A stretch of DNA of 64,000 nt from Tetrapyrgos nigripes (taxonomy: Eukaryota; Basidiomycota; Agaricomycetes; Agaricales; Campanellaceae), in the NCBI GenBank assembly GCA_013368315.1, contig JAACJM010000103.1, positions 62,001 to 126,000 of the forward strand, read 5' to 3'. The number at the start of each line of letters is the position of its first letter. The stretch's first letter is position 1. This document shows positions 55,707 through 64,000 of this stretch, piece by piece. Under the pieces are notes generated by a model, which was not told where the DNA came from, searched no databases, and saw only the letters and a list, made by a program, of their open reading frames with translations. The position numbers were made by a program, and so were the translations under genes.

Positions 55707-56097
55707 TAATAGGCTCGTGACCATCCTGCCTTTATAGGAGCTGACGATCGCTGCGCTTTGTAGCTGCCGGAGGCAGGCTGGTGGATCTCGGAAACTTTTT
55801 GGTGAATGTCCGCGGAGCTTGAAAATCGTCATCCGGCCGTACGATTAGATAACTGTAGCTTCTTTAGTCTCGTCCCCCTCCAAATATTCTCGTGCAACTC
55901 GCAGGGGTATAGGCCAAACCGGGGATTGCTCCCCTAAGAAGACATGTGATTGAAGGGAAAGATGCGAAGACAGGGTTTACATCAAGTAGTAATTAGGGCC
56001 TGTTCGGCAGTATCAGGACGGCCATCAGGACGTCCTGATGGATTTCATCCTAGTCACGTGTAGCCATGGTACTACTTCCACTCGAGCTCTCAAAAAA

Positions 56098-56329
56098 CCT
56101 TCCAACAGGTGGAATGACAAAGAACTAGCAGCACTCATCAAGTCCTATAATGATCCTGACTGCTGAGAAGGGAGGAGGTTACAAACAGGTTGTCCATGAA
56201 ACTGCCGCTACTGCAGTGGCCCCCTTTGCCACTCTTGGTAATGAGCCAAAAAACCAGAAACAGTGTAGCAATAAGCTTTTCAGTGCCATTTTTGCTTGCC
56301 TGGGTCTACTCCATATGGGACTGATTTGA
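56098..56329 (+). pseudogene. Myb/SANT-like DNA-binding fragment
   Basis: RWNDKELAALIKSYNDPD, a stop or frame change near 56,163, then GGGYKQVVHETAATAVAPF and KNQKQCSNKLFSAIFACLG. This is the trihelix/Myb-SANT-like pattern (W..E...L, then K..C.NK) used by PIF/Harbinger accessory proteins. A GGCCTGTTCGGCA sequence at about 56,000, typical of Harbinger ends, lies just upstream. Confidence 0.5.
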
Positions 56330-56379
56330 GGCTGAACAGCCATATGGAGTAGCTTCAGCGCTGAGCATAAATTCATCAT

Positions 56380-57259
56380 TTATTTTTGCCCAAAAGATCT
56401 TTCCAAATATGCATTACTGCCCAAGGTGTCAAGCTGCCATTCGTATGGAGCTTTTCCAAAGCGGCATGTGAATAGTTCATAAGTGCCCTTCTTAGTGGCA
56501 GATTTCTGAGCTTCATCTAGATTCTTGTATGAGCATGCCTGGTTGCATTTGTAATCAGTTCTTGTGTTCACAGGCATAGGGAGTGAGGTGAAGAAGGAAA
56601 AGCACAGTAGTTGAAAAGTTTGTTGACTGCAAGACATGGTACATGTGGATTGGACATCTATCTATATTTGGGAAGTGTGACAGAACATGACATCATATGT
56701 GGTCTTCTATACATAGTGCCCCAGACATCTTGGTATCAGCTCTGCAGTTCGTTTTTGAACTCTGCTGGATTTATCTGTTAAACAGGCAGAGTGGCCAAGG
56801 CAGATGGGTACGAGACTAAGCTTCTTGTACCTTTCTTCTTGCTTTGGCTCGTGCTAGAACGCATCTTTTCCTATGCTAAAGTCTTCAATTGCACTTTCTT
56901 TCCTGCTATATGTGTTCTCAAATGCTGAGGAGGTAAGAAGTATATTAAAGTAACCAAAAGCCTTACATTTGAAGCAACCTTGGCAGTATGCAAACAATAC
57001 CATTTGGGTCCCAGAATGACTCAAAGACAAGTTTTCAATGTACCTTGTGCCTAACTGGCTGAAGTTCATTTGATAGACAGGAGGATGGGCACTTCATTCT
57101 TGATGGAAATTTTGATAAAAGGTATGAAGCGATGACATCAGCTGCAGTCTTGCTATTGACATATACAATGATTTTGGGAAGTGGAGGAATTGGATTGGGA
57201 ATATTGCTGGGAGGGATAAGAAAATCCAGGTTCTTGTAGTTGGAGAGTGGACCTGTCAA
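56380..57259 (-). pseudogene. Fragments resembling a RecQ-type helicase
   Basis: At 57,035-57,259: YKNLDFLIPPSNIPNP, then LPKIIVYVNSKTAADVIASYL, as at the start of the second RecA-like domain of fungal RecQ helicases. At 56,380-56,637: FGKAPYEWQLDTL, as in the N-terminal motif of the same helicases. The order on the strand is inverted relative to a real helicase, and no Walker A was found, so these are scrambled captured pieces. Confidence 0.42.
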
Positions 57260-57509
57260 AGCCAGAAGAAAGAATGACTGTGGTCACATGGGTACAAGAA
57301 GCTACAGTTATCTAATGTAATTGTATGGCCAGATGACAATTTTCAAGCTCTGTGAACACCCACCAAAAAGTTTCTGAGATCTACCAGCCTGCCTCCAGCA
57401 GCTACAAATCGCAGCAATCATCAGCTCCTATAAAGGCAGGATGATCACGAGCCTATGGGTTAAGGAGCCATGGGAATGTCCAATGCAACTGCAAGGTTTC
57501 TCTAAGGAC

Positions 57510-57805
57510 TGAACACTATTCACCCACCAAATTCCTGAACCACGTGACCTACACATCACCTTTCTGCAGGGCTTGCACAGTGCTAAGTCCTCTCTCCTCC
57601 TTGTAATGCTTCGGTGTCACCTCAAATACTGACAAATACACTCACATATGTGTACAAGTAGTAGAAAGTTAGTATCTTAGTACATATCTGAAGAAAAATG
57701 TGACTTTGATGTGTTAATAAAGCCTTTTGCCCCAATAGTATACCCATTGTGCCTAAGAGGGAGATGTCTCCTTTAAAAGTGGCTTGCATTTCTCATGTGA
57801 AACAA
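57510..57805 (-). mobile_element. Fragment of the DIRS-like element (promoter and 5' end of recombinase)
   Basis: Inverted match to about 22,282-22,575, for example CCACCAAATTCCTGAACCAC, GCCCCAATAGTATACC and TGTGCCTAAGAGGGAGATGT. It abuts the end of the duplication and the start of the Gypsy element. Confidence 0.8.
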
Positions 57806-58700
57806 CAAAGGGCACGGAGCAGGTTTTGTGCTTCTGGAGGCTGCAAATAGACAGGCAAAGGAAGGACTGGTTGTCTAGTTAATTCTTCATTTGCTAGTGT
57901 TACTATTGCAGGATCTGTTGGCCTGTGCAGGCCTTTCTTCATGCTTAAATGGTTGTAGGTGTCACAAACTGCTACAGTTCTTTGCCCTCCTTCCTCTTCT
58001 ACTTTATTATCGAACCCTTTCTCTGATCATTCATCCATTGCATTTCCTCGATAAACCCTTCAACCTTATACCTCTGACTTTGAACTTTATAAAACCTGTC
58101 AAACTCTATAATAACTGTCAATCAATCTTCCCATCTTTCTTATCTGGTATCCATGCTTCCTATCTTTAACTTGACTGATCTGATCTTCCTATCTTTCTCA
58201 ACCATATGGTATTATTCTATTTTTATTCACTATTCCCATCCCTTCGCATTTCTCATATATACTTGAGATCTCTTGTAACTGATTCCCCAGTTTGTTCACT
58301 TTGTCTCTGCTCCGTACTACTACTACGCAGTGTAGAGCCTAGTCAGCTTACTCGTCTTTCTTCCTCTCTACTTCTCGTTTATTTCTCTCAATCTATCTAT
58401 CTGTATCTGCTCTCTTAGTGTGTGACTTGGGTGGTTATTTGAGTGTATTGACAACTTTGACACTTGAACGAACTCCCATACACCCACCTCACTATCTTGA
58501 GTCTCTTCCTTGTCTATCTCGTTCATCTTTGTTCTCAAAATCCTGTCCCTCTTCTATTCCCATTCCACTTATACTGCAAGCATCGTTTCCCTTCATTGTA
58601 ATTCAATTTCGCATCGATTACTAGCAGACACTACTTCGAGTAGACTGCATACCCACTGAATACTTCGAGTATCAGTGTAGCAACAATCATCTCCCCTCTC
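57806..58700 (+). repeat. Probable 5' LTR region of the Gypsy element
   Basis: Pyrimidine-rich non-coding sequence. Part of it (58,244-58,441) recurs as an isolated insertion at 30,823-31,016, as expected for an LTR. Exact LTR borders and the primer-binding site could not be fixed without the 3' LTR. Confidence 0.5.
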
Positions 58701-58803
58701 ATATACATCATCTACCCTGGCTACCAGACCGATTCATTTTATACCTGCAGTCTATACTGCTGAAGACCGTCGTCAACCCCAATACCCATTTCCACCACAA
58801 TTA

Positions 58804-60642
58804 GTGGATGTCCATAGTCACTATAATCACTCGCAAGGTATCAGGGAATGCCTGTGGCTCTACAACAACAGTTTTATCTGTACTGAACGTTGGATTTGGA
58901 AGTTTAGACCAGGTGAAGTAGCCTTGTCTAGATATTCACACATACAAACCACTTATAACCATGAATCTGAGGAATACACTGTCAGGATTTCTGGTCCCTT
59001 TTACATCAGAGACCATAACGAGGAACACCTTCCCCTCTTCCTCGATCCAGAGCAAGACGACCCTCTCCCTTTCCTGCCCACCTAGTATATGACAAGTCGA
59101 CGATCCACATCTGCAGACCCAAGTCTTCCCTGTGCAGATCTTCCACATGTCTTCTTTAAACCAAGAATCCTTGACTGTAATTATAACTCAGAAAGAGAAA
59201 AACCCTATCAATTCTGTGAAAACCAGCCCTGTATTAACAGGTATAACATCCAAACCCTTCCTGAAGACGAAATCCTCCCTATCGAGTGTCAAGTAATAAC
59301 ACACAACCAAGAACTCACTATTTGAAAAGCCCATCCTATAATCGACTCCGAAACTGAACCAGATCAGGGACCATCCACCCCTACAAACACTCAACCAAAT
59401 CCAGAATCCTCTTCTCTTGTACCACCTGATCCAATCTCTGTGTCAGATCCATTACCAAATCCAAGTGAACCTTCTTCACCCATAATCCCATCCACCAAAG
59501 GACCATCCGTAGCCCCTCGTTGACCAGCCCCTAATCCATCCCCCGAACTGTCAGATCCAGACGAACCAGCCATGTCAGACGTAGCACCTAGCGACTCTAA
59601 CAGCACTTCTGAATGAGGAAGGAAACCAGATGCTTTCAATGGAGAACAGGCAAAGTGATGGCTAGCCTCATTCAACAATTATCTACGTCAGAACAAGACT
59701 AGATACGCTACCAAAGACTCCAAGGTGTCCCTATTCCTATCGTTCTTCACAGGAGAGAAAGGGAGGGATTGGGCGACTCAACGAATTACAGAACGAGAAG
59801 AGGACAAAGAGGATACAAAAGTTAAACCAGACGAAAGGCGATGGACAATGCTGAAGGAGATCTGAGATAGGTTTAAAAGGGATTTCAAAGCGCTTGCTTC
59901 CGATGAGGTTGCAAGGACAAAAATCAAGAATGCTAGGATGAAGGGAACAGACATCAGTAGTTATAATAGTATCTTTGACACATATGGGGAAGAGTCAGAC
60001 TTCAGAGAAATGGCCCTGTTGGATTATTATAAAGCAGGTCTCCCGGAAAAACTTCAGAAGACAGTAGGAATGACCTGGCTGAAGTGGAAGGATTTTGATG
60101 AGTATAGGGAAAGAACGATGGATCTCCATCTGGAATGGGTCAATGAGAGAGAAAGGGAAGGACGATCGAAGCCATTCTCTACACCCAGAACAAATATGGG
60201 TTCCTCTCAAGGAAGGATGGTAGCAAGTGTAAATGCGCTTATGGGACCAGGTGCTAACTCATCCTTCACTCTGTTACCTAAACTGACACCCAAAGAAAGG
60301 GATCGACTTCGAAAACTAGGGGCTTGTTTTGCATGTAGACAACCTGGACATATGAGCAATGAATGTCCAACATTCCCGAACAATACCCCGAGGTCTTCAA
60401 CAGCCCAAAACACGTCCAGAAACTTCCCTCCTCATGCTGTTAGGACAGCCAAAACTTTAGCTCCATCGTCGTCGTCTAGTTCGCCATCGGTAACAGTGGC
60501 CCAAACGTTGTCATCATCTTCCTCTTGTAATGTAATCAAGGACATCTCTGATATGGTTAACAAGGTCAAGGGTTTGGAAGGAGAGGAGAAGGAGCAGGCA
60601 GCTGTATATTTGAAGGACATTATGTCAAAGTTGGATTTTTGA
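58804..60642 (+). pseudogene. Gypsy gag, decayed
   Basis: An N-terminal Cys/Trp-rich region (RECLWLYNNSFICTERWIW) is followed by a Pro/Ser linker. The capsid-like part includes WLASFNNYLRQNKTRY, LFLSFFTGEKGRDWA, YNSIFDTYGEESDF and LLDYYKAGLPEKLQK. The zinc knuckle is CFACRQPGHMSNEC. In-frame TGA codons lie at 59,521, 59,614, 59,656 and 59,863. The region from 59,938 to the stop at 60,640 is open. Confidence 0.82.
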
Positions 60643-60784
60643 AACACTCCTCTGCTACGTCATCAGTAGGAGTTGTATAATGTACCAGACAATTTAAGAA
60701 CAATTGATATAGCGTGTTATACCCCTCTAGTGAGCGTACCTTTCCTTCAGAGTTAAGAATGTTGGCAATCACTCGTAACTGACA

Positions 60785-63700
60785 GGTACCCCAATAACAC
60801 TCAAAACTGAACTAATTGGCAAAATCACCAGTAGAAAAATCGATGCAGATGCCCTAATAGACAGTGGTGTGGAAGGCATAATTATCAATGACTGTTTCAC
60901 ACGAGAAAACTGACTAACCCTCCTTCCTATCAAAAGTCCATTCCCAGTACGAAACATTGATGGTTCTGAAAATACCATGGGATGGGTATGGCACTACACT
61001 GTTCAAAAACTTCGTATCTACTCCCAGGACAACAAATCATATCACAAAGAAATAGCCGAATTCTATGTGACGGACATTGGGGATCACGACATAATCCTTG
61101 GTACCAACTGGTTGGAAGAACATAATCCAGAAATAGATTGGTCGTTTACTGGGGTTAACATGTCTAGATGTCCTGAAACCTGCACCCTGGAACGACCCCC
61201 TGTTTTGAATCTACGCACCAAACCCAAATCTCCCAAACCAACTATTATTGATCCATGGACCAACCATAAGGAATATCAAGTAGCGTGGTCAGAACCAATC
61301 AGATGGTTTAAACCGATCATACAATCGAAAATTGCAGGCCGACGTTGTCGAATTCCCATATGATCATTTCATCATTCTTCAGAATCTAGAGCTATCTTTA
61401 CTGAAGAAGACTTCGGCCGAGATGAAGTTCTGAATCAATGGGAAAGAGAAGTATTAGAAGAGTTGCTGGGAAAAGAAGGCCAGGACTCGACATCAGATTC
61501 AGAACTGCCTATACGTGCTGGATTTACCAAAGCTCAAGAACTCACAGAAGCAGCCCAGAAAATGAAAGAAGACATGTTACTTACAGATAAGATTCCATTC
61601 CAATATCATCAGTTCTTATCAGTTTTTGACAAACAGGCCTCAGAACGATTACCAAAACATGGAGAATGGGATCACACTATTGAATTGAAACCGGACTTCA
61701 TTCCACGCCCTTGCAAAACCTACCCCTTATCTCCAAATGAACAGGAAGAGCTTGATAATTTTATTAAGGAAAATTTGGAAAAGGAATACATTAGACCATC
61801 GAAGTCTCCTATGGCAAGTCCTTTCTTCTTTGTTAAAAAGAAAGACGGGAAACTATGCCCTGTGCAGGACTATCGAGCACTAAATAAAGGAACCATCAAG
61901 AATGAATATCTTTTACCACTCATATCAGAACTGGTAGATAAACTCAAAGGAGCACAGGTCTTTTCAAAAATTGACCTTTGATGGGGATACAATAATGTAC
62001 GAATAAAAGAAGGAGATGAGTGGAAAGTGGCATTCAAGACAAATAGAGGACTTTTTGAGCCAACAGTGATGTTTTTTGGTCTTATGAACTCTCCTGCGAC
62101 GTTCCAAGCAATGATGAATACTCTTTTTCAGGATCTTATTGATTCTGGAAAAGTGGTAATCTACATGGATGACATCTTGATCTTCATGGAAACCCTAGAA
62201 GAACATCAACATATGGTCAAACAAGTGCTTGCGCAGCTTCAAGAGAACGATCTTTACGCTAAGCCAGAGAAATGTACCTTCAAAACCAGTTCGGTAGAAT
62301 TCCTAGGTCTCATTGTCTCCCACAATACATTGGCTATGGACCCAGTCAAAGTTGAAGGTGTTACTAAATGGCCAACGCCACGAAGTATCAAGGACGTTCA
62401 ATCATTTTTAGGGTTCAGAAACTTCTACTGTTGTTTCATACATGACTTTTCTAAAGTTGCCTGACCACTCTTCAATCTTATGAAGAAGGATGAACCATGG
62501 AAATGGTCAGATGAAACAGAAAGAGCCTTTCAGGCACTCAAAGATGCGTTCACGTCTTCACCAGTTCTCTTAATGCCTGATCATTCTAAACCATACCAAG
62601 TAGAGGTCGATGCTTCTGATTATGCCACAGGAGGTATTTTACAACAAAAAGGACCTGATGACAAATGGCACCCAGTTGCTTATCTATTGAAATCTTTATC
62701 TGAAACCGAACATAACTACGACATTCATGATAAAGAATTGTTGGCAATTATACGTGGATTAGAAGCTTGGCGACACTACCTCGAAGGGGGTCCACATACT
62801 ATCAAAATCCTCACTGATCACGAGAACTTGAAATACTTCACTACTGCTCAGGAACTTAGCTGACAACAAGCAAGGATGGCCCTATTTCTGACCAGATTCG
62901 ACTTCACGTTAACCCATAAACCCAGAAGTCTCAATTGAAGTGACCCCCTTTCTCGACAACCAGATCATAAGGAGGGGGTCAACAACAACAACAAGGACAG
63001 AGTATTGCTCGACCCCAAATTCTTCAGAATTCGAGCCATGAGACCAGGGACAGTAGTTGCAATAGGGGATGTTGAACTGAGAAGACATATTAAGGAATGC
63101 CCAAAGAAAGACATCGAAGTCGTGAGTGCCTTACAGGTCATCTTAAATAATGGTCCACGCTCGCTGGTCAAGAACTTGGAGGAATGGAACTATGAAGATG
63201 GGATTATATTATTCCGAGGGAAGATCTATGTCCCAAACGACCAGCAACTATGAAGAGACATAGTCAAAATGCACCACGATAGTCTCACTACAGGACACCC
63301 AGGCTGGTTTAAGACCTATGAACTGATGAGTAGAGAGTTCTGGTGGCCTGGTATGTCAGTATTCGTCTGTGATTATGTTGAAGGATGTGCTACTTGCCAA
63401 TTGACCAAGGCACAAAATCATCTGTCACATGTACCATTAATTCTAACGAAACACCAGAGAGACCTTTTGGTACCATCACAACCGACTTCATCACGGACCT
63501 TCCAGAATGTGAAGGTTTCAATGCAATCCACATAACAGTAGACCGATCGACCAAAACTGTAGTGATTTCACCATGTCAGAAGGATATCGACAGTGACAGG
63601 ATAATTGACGTGCTATTTAACAACACTTGGTGACGTTATGGTCTTTGGGATAAGATGATATCAGATAGAGGACCTCAATTCGCAAGTCAGGTTATGAAGG

Positions 63701-64000
63701 GAATATACGCTAGGTATTACCTCAGCACTTAGTACAGCTTATCACCCACAAACAAATGGAGATACTGAAAGGTTCAACCAAGAGCTCGAACAGTATCTGC
63801 AAACCTTTTGCAACTATTGACAAGACAATTGGGTCAAATATCTGCCTTACGCAGAGTTTTGCCATAACACTCGAGTGCACTCTGCTACCAGAAAGTCACC
63901 CTTCGAATTACTCCATGGATACCTTCCTCAACTCTTTCCTTCAATCAACCCTACCTCACACGTCCCAAAAGTCGAAGAACGCCTTCAGAACTTAGAAGCA
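60785..64000 (+). pseudogene. Gypsy pol (protease-RT-RNase H-integrase), decayed and partial
   Basis: Protease: DALIDSGVEGIII. Reverse transcriptase: [35 protein letters not shown] and VVIYMDDILIF. RNase H: VEVDASDYATGGIL, then HDKELLAIIRGLEAWRHYL. Integrase: zinc-binding HHDSLTTGH ... CATCQLTK, core [33 protein letters not shown]. In-frame TGA codons occur at 60,911, 61,361, 61,979, 62,462, 62,861, 63,251, 63,631 and about 63,820, mostly where family members have Arg. TAG at 63,730 replaces another codon. Not functional. Confidence 0.9.

Larger units (their letters stand above)
55710..57455. mobile_element. 1.75-kb hAT-like element carrying gene fragments (element D2)
   Basis: Ends TAGGCTCGTGACCATCCTGC and, inverted, TAGGCTCGTGATCATCCTGC, with inverted homology over about 140 bp. 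Removing D1, the flanks are TGGGTTAA on both sides (54,999-55,005 plus 55,709; 57,456-57,463), an 8-bp duplication. The empty site is seen in REX4 copy 1 (CATGGGTTAAGGAGCC). No transposase is recognised inside; instead it holds a Myb/SANT-like fragment and helicase-like fragments. Confidence 0.88.
51419..57509. repeat. Segmental duplication, copy 2
   Basis: Collinear with 16,767-20,634. It is interrupted at the REX4 start codon by elements D1 and D2 (55,006-57,455) and resumes at GGTTAAGGAGCC (57,458) up to TTTCTCTAAGGA (57,509). Confidence 0.9.
57806..64000 (+). mobile_element. Ty3/Gypsy LTR retrotransposon, 5' part, decayed
   Basis: Order LTR region, gag with zinc knuckle, protease, reverse transcriptase, RNase H, integrase (HHCC then DDE) is that of Ty3/Gypsy. 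The window ends inside or just after the integrase core, so the 3' LTR is not visible. Reading frames are interrupted mostly by TGA. Confidence 0.92.

Noticed and set aside
1..64000. tRNA or rRNA genes
   Set aside because: I scanned for T-loop-like GGTTCGAAT motifs and rRNA-like stretches and found none convincing; a covariance search would be decisive.
1..64000. CRISPR arrays or bacterial operons
   Set aside because: No spaced short palindromic repeats; intron-rich genes show a eukaryotic nuclear sequence.

Overview
The window looks like nuclear DNA of a filamentous basidiomycete, probably an Agaricomycete. Genes carry many short introns (about 50-100 nt) with GTRNGT donors and CAG/TAG acceptors. 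Recognisable families are basidiomycete-type: a class I hydrophobin, a fungal NACHT-ankyrin protein, a SUR7/PalI-like family, and Plavaka, Tc1, hAT-like, DIRS-like and Ty3/Gypsy elements. Product names rest on motif recognition by eye; no database search was possible.

Layout. 0-20.6 kb is mostly host genes: 3' end of CTR9 (+), a HAD phosphatase (-) divergent from a membrane-anchored glutaredoxin (+), a SUR7-like relic (-), a NACHT-ankyrin gene with two frame breaks (+), a large F-box protein (-), a seven-exon membrane protein (+), a second SUR7-like gene (-), a hydrophobin (-) and a REX4 RNA exonuclease copy (-). 20.6-51.4 kb is a transposon graveyard: a DIRS-like retroelement, an 8.2-kb Plavaka transposon, a 3.9-kb two-gene Tc1-like element with long inverted repeats, an intact 1.6-kb Tc1 element, and a nest of elements inside a third hydrophobin. 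51.4-57.5 kb is a second copy of the hydrophobin-REX4 block, itself invaded by two nested DNA transposons. 57.8-64 kb is a decayed Ty3/Gypsy element that runs off the window.

The most notable structures: (i) a direct segmental duplication (16,767-20,634 and 51,419-57,509) bracketing about 31 kb of transposons, with both REX4 copies decaying by different lesions; (ii) a dated nest, hydrophobin exon <- Plavaka-type derivative (TSD GTTATCCT) <- hAT-like MITE (TSD GTATGTAT) <- 7-kb two-gene element (TSD TA, ends CACACCC); (iii) a NACHT-ankyrin gene in a 3.7-kb island with almost no CpG; (iv) a Tc1-like element whose inverted repeats run into the start codons of both its genes.

Caution: several host genes carry single-base frame breaks beside A or T runs, so assembly indels must be excluded before calling those genes pseudogenes.
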